IMG/VR virus record: IMGVR_UViG_3300042471_000448
Coordinates: 1 to 22,318 of that record
Direction: 5' to 3' (one strand)
DNA length: 22,318 nucleotides
Source: a virus
The translations under genes and the position numbers were made by a program. The notes below the pieces were generated by a model that was given only the letters and a program-made list of their open reading frames with translations, had not been told where the DNA came from and made no database searches. This document shows, piece by piece, positions 1-7,091 of the stretch; position 1 is the first letter of the stretch, and every line of letters begins with the position of its first letter.

Positions 1-6
1 GAACCC

Positions 7-1515
7 ATGACAACAATCGAGGAAAGGACCGCCGCCAGAGAAGCGGCGCTGGCAGCAGCCGTGGCAGCTTCCCGGCGGCTCGCGCGGCCAGAGGATTACG
101 TATTCGACAAAGCGCAAGAGGCATTTTGGGACTTGCGTGATGGGACACAGCATTCTGAAAAAGCGGTCGACGCTTCCATCCCTATCGAGCTTTGGCGAGT
201 TGAAGTGGAAGAAGCCGAAGAGGAAGCACCAGCCGAAGGACGGCGTGGCCGTGGGCGGCGTCGACGTGAACGGCTCATCCCGCCTTCGCGCGACATCATG
301 CGCGTTGAAAATGATCAGTTCGTCGAAGGTAGCACATGGTGGCCCGGTGAGCCGCAAATCATCAAGGATATATTTATAGATTCCAACGGCTGGCGTCCAG
401 CGCTGGGCCGGAGGATCTACAACAAATACCTGCCGCCGCCCGAACTCACTGGCGACGCTGCGCAAGCGGTTGTTTGGGTCAACCACGTACGCAAGCTCTG
501 GCCCGACCCGGTCGAGCATGAGTTCTTCTTCGACTTCTGCGCGCATATGGTCCAGCGCCCCGACGTGAAGTGCAACGCTGCAATCGTCTTGAGCGGCACA
601 CAAGGCATCGGTAAAGATGCGGCGTTGATGCCAGTGAAAGCCGCAGTGGGCAACTGGAACACCAAGAACATCGACCCCGACGAGCTGTTCAGCCCCTACA
701 AGCCGTGGCTGGAAACTTTGATGCTCGTGGTCGACGAAGTGCGCCCGACGAAGGATGAGTTCCATGCGTCGTCAGCTTACAATATTCTTAAGCCAATGAT
801 CGTCGCGCCACCCGACACGCTGCCGCTGAACGACAAATACGCAAAGTTGCGGCACATCATCAACCGGCTGCGCGTGTTCATCACGACCAACGACTGGATG
901 AGCATGTACATCCCACCCGAAGACCGCCGCATGTTCATCATGCACTCTCACCTGCCACAAAAGTGGCATGAGAAAGAAAAACAACCAGCCTACTTCAATG
1001 AGCTGTTCGCATGGTTCGAAAGTGGCGGCATCAACCACGTAGCCGCGTGGCTGACGGCGAGAGACCTCTCGGCGTTCGACCCCAAGGCACAAATCGCTCG
1101 CACAGCCGGGTGGGGCGCTGTGGCGGCTTCCTGGGGTGAGCCTGAGGACGCTGTCGCTTGGGTGCTTGACCAGCTGGGCAACCCACCGGCCATCCTCGGA
1201 CAAGAACTTGTCAACCCACAATTCGACCACCGCGAAGAAGTTGCCAACATGCTCAAGTCGCCGCGCAAGATTTCTCACCGCATGAACCGCGCTGGCTACG
1301 TCAATGTGCCTGCACCGGGCGGCGCTGACCGATGGGTCTTCCGCTCGGAAGGCAAAACGCTGCGCGCGAGATATGCCTTTGTGCGCGGAGAGCTGACGCG
1401 TGATATCGATGCCGCGACCGAGCTTGTGCGCAAAAGAGGAGAAGAATTGCTCGCCGCACAATCCCAAGATGGGGGAAATGTGGTCGTTTTGGAAGCAAAG
1501 AAGGGTGGATTCTGA
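7..1515 (+). CDS. DUF5906/VapE-type helicase (primase-helicase C-terminal part)
   Basis: This looks like the ATPase half of a phage primase-helicase that unwinds the replication fork. Seen: a Walker A loop GTQGIGKDA at residues 197-205, a hydrophobic Walker B strand ending in VVDE (D243, E244), a sensor-like FITTND at 291-296 and an arginine-finger-like DRRMF at 306-310. This order is typical of DUF5906/virulence-associated-protein-E helicases. Residues 66-90 are an acidic then very arginine-rich linker. No primase catalytic domain is present. The reading frame is still open at the window edge, so ATG at 7 may be internal and an N-terminal domain may lie upstream. The TGA stop overlaps the first copy of the repeat in the following gap. 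The helicase assignment is good; the true start is uncertain. Confidence 0.82.
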   Translation: MTTIEERTAAREAALAAAVAASRRLARPEDYVFDKAQEAFWDLRDGTQHSEKAVDASIPIELWRVEVEEAEEEAPAEGRRGRGRRRRERLIPPSRDIMRVENDQFVEGSTWWPGEPQIIKDIFIDSNGWRPALGRRIYNKYLPPPELTGDAAQAVVWVNHVRKLWPDPVEHEFFFDFCAHMVQRPDVKCNAAIVLSGTQGIGKDAALMPVKAAVGNWNTKNIDPDELFSPYKPWLETLMLVVDEVRPTKDEFHASSAYNILKPMIVAPPDTLPLNDKYAKLRHIINRLRVFITTNDWMSMYIPPEDRRMFIMHSHLPQKWHEKEKQPAYFNELFAWFESGGINHVAAWLTARDLSAFDPKAQIARTAGWGAVAASWGEPEDAVAWVLDQLGNPPAILGQELVNPQFDHREEVANMLKSPRKISHRMNRAGYVNVPAPGGADRWVFRSEGKTLRARYAFVRGELTRDIDAATELVRKRGEELLAAQSQDGGNVVVLEAKKGGF

Positions 1516-1740
1516 TCCCGAGATTGACGCAGAATGAATTTCGATGAGAGCCGCAGGAATAATAGTCGTCTCGGGCAACTTGGGATCCTGATCCCGAGAT
1601 TGAAGCATAATCCCAAAAATCCCAAGATAGTAATTGTTGGATAATTTTGTGTTAATTTGTATTAAATTAAGAAAAAGAGAAGAATAGGAAATCTCGGGCA
1701 TCTCGGAATCTCGGGATTTGGCGGCGTACCCGAGATTTAG
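1512..1740. repeat. Clustered CCCGAGAT motifs, candidate iteron/operator array
   Basis: A 16-base direct repeat CTGATCCCGAGATTGA occurs at 1512-1527 and 1588-1603, and extends to 22 of 24 matching bases. The core also occurs as ACCCGAGATT at 1728-1737 and inverted as GTCTCGGG (1568-1575), AATCTCGGG (1690-1698), ATCTCGG (1700-1706) and AATCTCGGGA (1707-1716). Nested inverted repeats include GGGATC-CT-GATCCC (1582-1595). AATCCCAA is repeated at 1609 and 1618. The array starts on the stop codon of the helicase gene. Many copies in both orientations next to an AT-rich tract and a replication gene suit an origin; a repressor-operator array is the main alternative. Confidence 0.6.
1624..1692. other. 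AT-rich tract without + strand cytosine, possible unwinding element
   Basis: These 69 bases have no C on the + strand and only about 20% G, against about 55% GC in the neighbouring genes. The tract lies between two clusters of the CCCGAGAT motif. An AT-rich tract flanked by repeated protein-binding sites is the usual arrangement of an iteron-type origin, where melting begins. This is inference from layout; no initiator binding site is recognised. Confidence 0.4.
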
Positions 1741-1786
1741 GAAACTTTTTATGCTTTGTGCGAAATAGAAACGCGCGGCGAAAATG

Positions 1787-1815
1787 TTGCCGGAAGAACA
1801 GAGCGCGGCGATAAT
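1787..1815 (+). promoter_or_regulatory. Candidate sigma70 promoter before the small terminase gene
   Basis: TTGCCG at 1787-1792 is followed after 17 bases by GATAAT at 1810-1815, close to the TTGACA/TATAAT consensus (4/6 and 5/6) with the ideal spacer. It lies 52 bases before the ATG at 1867. The -35 type TTGCC recurs in the promoter candidate at 11298. Confidence 0.45.
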
Positions 1816-1822
1816 CGCGCGA

Positions 1823-1844
1823 AGAATGCTGTTTGAAGCATTTT
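1823..1844 (+). promoter_or_regulatory. Weak hairpin in the leader of the small terminase gene
   Basis: AATGCT (1825-1830) and AGCATT (1837-1842) form a stem around the loop GTTTGA, extendable by a G-T and an A-T pair. It lies between the promoter candidate and the start codon. The stem is AT-rich and has no real T-run, so it is at best a weak attenuator or may be chance. Confidence 0.2.
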
Positions 1845-1866
1845 CAATAAAACTTTAGGATCAAAT

Positions 1867-2286
1867 ATGGCTGGCGTGAAGGGTCGTAGTGGCAGACCAC
1901 CGGGCAGCGGCGGTCGTCCTCCTGGCGTTTTGAACAAAACAACGCGCGCGGCGCGTGAAGCCATCGCGGCGTTTGTTGACGACAATGCTCCGCGCATGCA
2001 GGAGTGGCTGGACAAGGTTGCGCAGGGCGTGCCTCGTGTTGATGCGGATGGCAATCAGTTGCACGATGAAGACGGCAACCCGATGTGGTTCCATCCACCC
2101 AACCCTGAGAAGGCGTTCAACATGCTCAAGGATGTGGTTGAGTATCACGTGCCCAAGCTCGCTCGCAGCGAGGTCACTGGTGCAGGCGGCGGCCCGATTA
2201 GTGTGGCGGCCATCGACATGAAAGGGTTGTCTGACGCCGAGCTGGAAACAATGCAGCGGCTCTTGGCGAAAGCGAGCGACGCATGA
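1867..2286 (+). CDS. Putative terminase small subunit (DUF5681-like N-terminus)
   Basis: Probably the DNA-recognition subunit of the packaging motor, working with the large terminase encoded just downstream. The N-terminus has the glycine/arginine/proline pattern of DUF5681-type phage DNA-packaging proteins, with GRPPG at residues 9-13 and again at 16-20, then LNKTTRAAREAIAAF entering a helical region. Residues 85-110 are a second helical stretch (NPEKAFNMLKDVVEYHV). The duplicated GRP core resembles an AT-hook, which would suit minor-groove binding. AGGA at 1857-1860 supports the start. The stop overlaps the next start as ATGA. No classical helix-turn-helix is obvious, so the call rests on position, length (139 residues) and the N-terminal pattern. 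Confidence 0.65.
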   Translation: MAGVKGRSGRPPGSGGRPPGVLNKTTRAAREAIAAFVDDNAPRMQEWLDKVAQGVPRVDADGNQLHDEDGNPMWFHPPNPEKAFNMLKDVVEYHVPKLARSEVTGAGGGPISVAAIDMKGLSDAELETMQRLLAKASDA

Positions 2287-2534
2287 GCATCGACCGCACG
2301 CCAGTCGGTGCTGAAACAGAAGTGATCGAGGAATGGCTGCGGCAGTTCGGTGAATTGCAAGAAACATCCGAAGGCACAGCGGTGGTGCTCACAACAGAGC
2401 TGTTGCGCGAATACGCCGAGTGGGTTGCGGCTTGTCAGCGCGAATGTATCGCTCAGGTGTTGGAGCGGATGCCTGATGGTTACTGGGCGAACAACTGCGC
2501 GATGGCTATACGCATGATGAGGGCGCAACACTGA
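2283..2534 (+). CDS. Hypothetical protein between the terminase subunits
   Basis: An 83-residue, mostly helical acidic protein that I do not recognise. Seen: amphipathic helices around residues 12-25 (TEVIEEWLRQFGEL) and 40-65 (LLREYAEWVAACQRECIAQVLE), two cysteines at about 51 and 55, and no membrane segment. It starts inside the stop of the small terminase gene (ATGA, 2283-2286) and its own stop overlaps the large terminase start as TGATG. It is therefore probably translated by coupling with both. A role as terminase accessory factor is only suggested by position. Confidence 0.65.
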   Translation: MSIDRTPVGAETEVIEEWLRQFGELQETSEGTAVVLTTELLREYAEWVAACQRECIAQVLERMPDGYWANNCAMAIRMMRAQH

Positions 2535-4105
2535 TGAATGCTCCATTGAGCCCTGCTGTGATGTTGGACGCGATACGCCGTGAGAAAGACCGGCGAGCGG
2601 CGTCTGCATCATTGTACGAGTTCGTGAAGCAAGCATGGCCGATTGTCGAGCCGGGTGTGCCGTTCATTGCCAGCTGGCACATCGAAGTCATCTGTGAGCA
2701 CTTGGAAGCGATCAGCTCAGGCGAGCTCCGCAAGCTGCTCGTCAACATCCCACCGCGACACTCCAAATCTACCATCGTGAGCGTTATGTTCCCGATGTGG
2801 GAGTGGCAAGTGTCGCCTGAGCAAAAGTATCTGTGTGCGAGCTACAGCGGCACACTCTCCATCCGCGACAACCTGAAGGCGCGGCGGCTCGTGCAGAGCC
2901 CATGGTACCAAGAGCGTTGGGGCCAGCTGTTCGAGCTCGCTGGTGACCAGAACGCCAAGCAGCGTTTCGAGAACGACAAGACAGGCTACCGGCTCGCCAC
3001 CAGCGTTGGCGGTACGGCCACTGGTGAAGGCGGCTCGCGGTTGTTGCTTGATGATCCGCACTCAGCGCAAGAAGCTCAGTCTGACGTGATCCGTCAGAGC
3101 GCGCTGGAATGGTTTGACGTTGTTTGGTCGACGCGACTCAACGATCCCAAGCGTGACGCGATGATCACCATCATGCAGCGGCTGCACGAAAAAGACATCA
3201 GCGGACACATCCTTGAGGACATTGGCGGCTGGGAACACTTGATGATCCCGGCTGAGTGGGATGGTGTGCGTCGCAAGACGATCCTGGGCTCATACGACCC
3301 GCGCACGACAAAGGGCGAGCTTATCTGCGCAGAGCGCTTCGGTGAAAAAGAAATCACCGAGCTCAAGCAGCTGCTCGGCGTTTACGGCACTGCGGGTCAG
3401 CTGCAGCAAGATCCGCAACCGGCTGAGGGCGGCATTCTCAAGACCAAGTTCCTGCGGCTCTGGCCGCACGACAAAGGGTTGCCGCAGTTCGAATATGTCT
3501 TGCAGTCGTATGATTGCGCGTTCACTGAGAAGACGACTGGCGACCCAACGGCTTGCAGCGTTTACGCCGTGTTCACGCTCGACAACGAGCGGCACGTGAT
3601 GTTGATCGACGCATGGGATGAGCATTTGTCGTACCCTGAGTTGCGCACAAGGGCGATCAGGGATTGGCAGACAGAGTACGGCGGCACGACGGTCAAGGAT
3701 GGGTTGCGCGCGGCCCGGCGGCCTGACCGCGTGTTGGTCGAGGCAAAGGCGTCAGGCCAGTCACTCTTGCAAGACCTGCGGCTCGCGAAGGTGCCAGCTA
3801 TCGGCTACAACCCCGGCAACGCGGACAAGGTCTCGCGCGCGCATCAGGCGGCCCCAACACTGGAGCTCGGCTACGTTTGGGTTCCTGAGAGCGGCAAGAA
3901 CATCGGCCATGCGGTGAGCTGGGCGTTGCCGTTCATCAAGCAGCTCGAGAAGTTCCCTGTGGCCGAGCATGACGACTATGTCGACACGTTCACTCAGGCG
4001 ATCATTTACCTCAAGAACGATGGTTGGTTCGACTTGCCCAAGGCACGCGACCCAGACGAACCCAAGCAGTGGAAGCGTGAAAGGATCAATCCTTATGCAG
4101 CCTAA
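2534..4105 (+). CDS. terL: Terminase large subunit
   Basis: The ATPase-nuclease that cuts concatemeric DNA and drives it into the prohead through the portal. ATPase part: Walker A-like PPRHSKST at residues 73-80, Walker B RLLLDDP at 169-175, and motif III/coupling MQRLHEKD at 214-221. The QQDPQPAEGG stretch at 291-300 is the usual hinge signature. Nuclease part (RNase H fold): acidic residues D327 (SYDCAF), E403 (LVEAKASG) and D481/D484 (HDDYVDT) in the expected order. Length, 523 residues, is normal and all key residues appear intact. The start overlaps the preceding stop (TGATG). GAGGG at 2519-2523 is a plausible ribosome site. Confidence 0.95.
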   Translation: MNAPLSPAVMLDAIRREKDRRAASASLYEFVKQAWPIVEPGVPFIASWHIEVICEHLEAISSGELRKLLVNIPPRHSKSTIVSVMFPMWEWQVSPEQKYLCASYSGTLSIRDNLKARRLVQSPWYQERWGQLFELAGDQNAKQRFENDKTGYRLATSVGGTATGEGGSRLLLDDPHSAQEAQSDVIRQSALEWFDVVWSTRLNDPKRDAMITIMQRLHEKDISGHILEDIGGWEHLMIPAEWDGVRRKTILGSYDPRTTKGELICAERFGEKEITELKQLLGVYGTAGQLQQDPQPAEGGILKTKFLRLWPHDKGLPQFEYVLQSYDCAFTEKTTGDPTACSVYAVFTLDNERHVMLIDAWDEHLSYPELRTRAIRDWQTEYGGTTVKDGLRAARRPDRVLVEAKASGQSLLQDLRLAKVPAIGYNPGNADKVSRAHQAAPTLELGYVWVPESGKNIGHAVSWALPFIKQLEKFPVAEHDDYVDTFTQAIIYLKNDGWFDLPKARDPDEPKQWKRERINPYAA

Positions 4106-4262
4106 GAAACCAGTGTGGGAAAAAGCTCGCCCCAAAGACCTGCCTGAGCCGAAGGCGCTCAGCAAGAAGCAAAAGTCCAGCGCCAAGAGCATGGCCAAGA
4201 GCGCCGGGCGGCCCTACCCGAACCTTGTCGACAACATGCGCGCTGCGCGCAAGAAGGGTTGA
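4095..4262 (+). CDS. Small basic conserved phage protein (55 aa)
   Basis: A 55-residue, lysine- and arginine-rich protein beginning MQPKKPVWEK and ending in RAARKKG, with the conserved-looking block AGRPYPNLVDNMRAA near the C-terminus. I place the start at 4095, 11 bases inside the end of the terminase gene and 10 bases after AAGGA (4080-4084). A longer frame starting at 3969 would be entirely inside the terminase gene and reads as out-of-frame terminase. Similar short basic proteins accompany terminase genes in uncultured aquatic phages (from memory). Function unknown; nucleic-acid contact is conceivable from the charge. Confidence 0.65.
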   Translation: MQPKKPVWEKARPKDLPEPKALSKKQKSSAKSMAKSAGRPYPNLVDNMRAARKKG

Positions 4263-4265
4263 GCC

Positions 4266-4508
4266 ATGGTCGACAAAAGCAAGATGGCCTGCAACAAACC
4301 GCGCAGCACGCCTGACCATCCGAAGAAGAGCCACATCGTGAAGGCGTGCGAGGGTGGCACAGAGAAGATCATTCGCTTCGGTCAGCAGGGCGTCAAGGGT
4401 TCGCCCGAGGGCAGCGCACGCAACGATTCATTCAAGGCGCGCCATGCGAAGAACATCGCAAAAGGCAAGATGAGCGCGGCTTACTGGGCTAACAAAACCA
4501 AATGGTGA
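4266..4508 (+). CDS. Conserved phage protein, basic, unknown function
   Basis: An 80-residue basic protein with two conserved-looking blocks: CNKPRSTPDHPKKSHIVKAC with IIRFGQQGVKG in the first half, and FKARHAKNIAKGKMSAAYWA near the end. I recognise this pattern from many uncultured marine and freshwater phages, where it sits beside the terminase or portal genes without known function. Two cysteines about 20 residues apart (C9 and C29) could bind metal or form a bridge, but there is no CxxC. It follows the preceding gene after three bases and has only a weak ribosome site. No signal peptide or membrane segment. Confidence 0.72.
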   Translation: MVDKSKMACNKPRSTPDHPKKSHIVKACEGGTEKIIRFGQQGVKGSPEGSARNDSFKARHAKNIAKGKMSAAYWANKTKW

Positions 4509-4511
4509 TCT

Positions 4512-7091
4512 ATGGCTGACATCCGTCCAACACCCGAGCAGCGCCCCGTTGTGGGCGGCTTGGCACGATTGCTCCAGCGCGCCGACCAGTTCGCTCGTAA
4601 GCCGTTCGGCTACGAGAACCCGCCGGTGGCGATGGTGTCAGACTTTCTAAGTATCCCACCGCTTTACCGAACGCTAGAGAACTATGCGTATGGTTCGCCG
4701 TTGGCGTCAGGCACCAGCTCGGTCAGCCGGTATCTGCCAAAGCTGACTGAGGACACAAAGGGCGCGATTGAAGGTGCGATCAACTTGGCACCGCTGGTGG
4801 GGCCAGCAGCGCGCGCCACGACAGCCGGTGCAACAGCGTTGGGGCGCTTGGGCGAGCGAGCAGCGGCTCAAGCGGTTCCTCAAATCATGGAGCGTCGTGG
4901 CGTTGGTGCAGACTTGTTGTCGGCGCTCTCGCAAGGCACGACCAGCAACGTCGTGAAACCAAAGGGCGGCAATTGGTTGGCGAGCAGCATTGAAAACAAG
5001 TTAGTGCCGCTCAAAAGCCCAGACGAAGAAATGGCAATCCAAGCTGTTCTGCGTGCCAATCCAAATATCGATCGAGAGGCTGCTCGCCAATTTGTAGCTG
5101 CTGATTCTGCTGTCCCGCCGCAAAACCAAGCCATCAATCGTTGGATCGACACAAAGCTCGCGAAGTACATCCGCAACGAGATGGGCACGCCGGAAGATCC
5201 TGTGCGTGCGTTGGCCGAGCGCGGCGTGTTGCATTTCCAACCACGCGGCTTCCGTGACGCTTCGTCAGCTATGGACAGCGTCAGGATCAATCGAGGGTAT
5301 GGTGGGTTCCCGCTTGAAGACACAGCCACATCACCACTCGCAAAACAGTGGGAGCGTTATGCCGATGAAGCCATTCAGCCTGTTCCTTCACAAACGCGCG
5401 TTGCCGGTCTTGAGTTGACGGGCGATTTCCGTGCTCAAAAAACTTTAGCAGACAATCCTTGGTTGAAAACGTTGCCGCGCGACACGCTTGTTTATGAACC
5501 CGGTTATCGCGCGTTTGTCGATGATGAAATGCTCGGCTTCCCGCACCTCATCGACGAACTGAAAGCTGCAATGAGCCCGACGAGCGAATTGCCGACGAAC
5601 TTGCGGCTCGACCCAAAGGACATTGACAAGCTCACTGTGCCGCAAGCGGTTGAGCGTGTAAGCAAGATCAACGCATGGCGCGCCGAACAAGCCGCCCAAG
5701 CTGAGAAAGCAGGGATGATGGAAAACCTGCAAGCGGCTCCGCGCTTGGCCGACGAGAACTTGCAGTTGTCGTTCGTGGAGAAACCCGGCGGCGCATGGGT
5801 GGACATTCCAGAGACGGTCAACGAAAAAGGAATCCAGCTCTGCACATCAATCGGCAAAGCGGGTGGCTGGTGCACGAAGAACGAAGGTCTTGCCAGGACT
5901 TATGGTTCAGGCGAGAATCGTTTGACAACGCTTTTGGACGCCGAGGGCCGTCCGCACGCTCAGGCGAAGATCACGACGGACGCTGACCATCTTGCTGCTT
6001 TCGAAACAGCGACAGAAACTTTGACGCCTCAACAAGTTGCACGTTGGGAAGACGACATGGCGCGGATAATGGATCGGCCACCAGAATTGGAAGAAGGTCT
6101 CGACTGGATGGCGCAAAACGCGCCAGAAGCTTATTTGGCGTACAAGAAAAATCTGGCTGACCAAGGCAAAAACTCTTTACCCGACATCACCGAGCTCAAG
6201 CCTCCCGGCAATTCATTCAGCAGCGACCGCGCACAAGAATACGCCAAGCGCGACCCGCAATACAAAACCAAGGTCACCGGCTCTGTCTTGAACTTCCTCA
6301 ACAGCGGCGAGTGGGGGCGTGTCGCTGACCTGCATCATTACGACATCGTGGACTTGCAGGAGCCGGGGAGCTTGATGGACGGGCTCAAAACGCTCTACGG
6401 CGACGAAAGTTCTCGCCGCATCGGACAAGAGTTCATCGATGCGTTCAACCATGCTGTCGCAGCAGAGCCGAACGCCAACCGCTTTATGACGCCGCGCCAG
6501 TTACGCGACTTCATTGGCCCTGTCGAACCTTTGGAGGGCTACGCCGAAGGTGGTTATGTTCAAGGCTATGGCGTCGGTGGCGCAGTCAAGTCGTTCGCCA
6601 AGCTGGTGCGCAGTTACCTTGCAGGCGAAGGCAAAGTAGCAGAAGCCGCGCCCAAAGAACAGAAGATGTTGCAAGGTGTTTATCGCGGCTATGCAGGCGA
6701 GCCCGGCGGCGAAGAAGCCTTGTTCGCCTCGCCTCAAAAGTCGATCGCAGACTATTACGCGCGGCGGCGCGCTGCAGAGACCGGCCAAACACCGCACGCC
6801 GAGATGCTGTTGGTGGATCCGTTTGCGGGTGACCAATATGGCTTGAGCATCTTGTTGGACAGACACAACCGCGACCCGAACTTCACACGCGCTCGCAAGC
6901 TCCGGCCCGAAGACGTTGTTGAGCGCACTCAGCTCTATGCAAAGGGCGGCGCGGTCGACTATGACCCTGACGAGATCGCAAGGTTGGCGGCGAGTGTTGT
7001 GCCCGGTTACGCCGCAGGCGGCTTGGTCGACTATGACCCAACAGAAATAGACACAATTGTGTCCAAACTGAAAGAGGAATTCCATGGCTGA
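4512..7091 (+). CDS. Large multidomain protein with PcfJ-like and ART-like stretches
   Basis: An 859-residue protein between terminase and portal. Seen: a hydrophobic alanine/glycine-rich helix at about 85-120; a central stretch at 429-490 with LCTS (C444), GGWCTK (C454), GSGENRL (466-471) and GRPHAQAKI (H482), laid out like the C-terminal part of PcfJ proteins; and at 724-770 YRGY, then LFASPQKSIADYYARRRA, then HAEMLLVDP, which resembles an ADP-ribosyltransferase fold (R725, S740, Y748/Y749). Glycine motifs YAEGGYV, YGVGGAV, YAKGGAV and YAAGGLV occur from 677 to 839. The last two begin a duplicated unit with DYDP. Such domain mixtures are typical of polyvalent proteins of phages and conjugative elements. 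Domain calls are by eye. Possibly packaged and injected. It overlaps the portal gene by 8 bases. Confidence 0.6.
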   Translation: MADIRPTPEQRPVVGGLARLLQRADQFARKPFGYENPPVAMVSDFLSIPPLYRTLENYAYGSPLASGTSSVSRYLPKLTEDTKGAIEGAINLAPLVGPAARATTAGATALGRLGERAAAQAVPQIMERRGVGADLLSALSQGTTSNVVKPKGGNWLASSIENKLVPLKSPDEEMAIQAVLRANPNIDREAARQFVAADSAVPPQNQAINRWIDTKLAKYIRNEMGTPEDPVRALAERGVLHFQPRGFRDASSAMDSVRINRGYGGFPLEDTATSPLAKQWERYADEAIQPVPSQTRVAGLELTGDFRAQKTLADNPWLKTLPRDTLVYEPGYRAFVDDEMLGFPHLIDELKAAMSPTSELPTNLRLDPKDIDKLTVPQAVERVSKINAWRAEQAAQAEKAGMMENLQAAPRLADENLQLSFVEKPGGAWVDIPETVNEKGIQLCTSIGKAGGWCTKNEGLARTYGSGENRLTTLLDAEGRPHAQAKITTDADHLAAFETATETLTPQQVARWEDDMARIMDRPPELEEGLDWMAQNAPEAYLAYKKNLADQGKNSLPDITELKPPGNSFSSDRAQEYAKRDPQYKTKVTGSVLNFLNSGEWGRVADLHHYDIVDLQEPGSLMDGLKTLYGDESSRRIGQEFIDAFNHAVAAEPNANRFMTPRQLRDFIGPVEPLEGYAEGGYVQGYGVGGAVKSFAKLVRSYLAGEGKVAEAAPKEQKMLQGVYRGYAGEPGGEEALFASPQKSIADYYARRRAAETGQTPHAEMLLVDPFAGDQYGLSILLDRHNRDPNFTRARKLRPEDVVERTQLYAKGGAVDYDPDEIARLAASVVPGYAAGGLVDYDPTEIDTIVSKLKEEFHG

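Noticed and set aside
1609-1625. Short repeated AATCCCAA as a CRISPR-like repeat
   Set aside because: Only two copies of 8 bases with no regular spacers; more simply part of the motif-rich gap.
772-1701. 309-codon open frame on the - strand
   Set aside because: It lies opposite the helicase gene, which has clear ATPase motifs, and its translation is arginine/histidine-rich without any recognisable domain. It is a shadow of codon bias.
3969-4094. Longer start for the small basic protein
   Set aside because: The extra 42 residues are an out-of-frame reading of the terminase nuclease domain. ATG 4095 has an upstream AAGGA and gives the conserved-looking part only.
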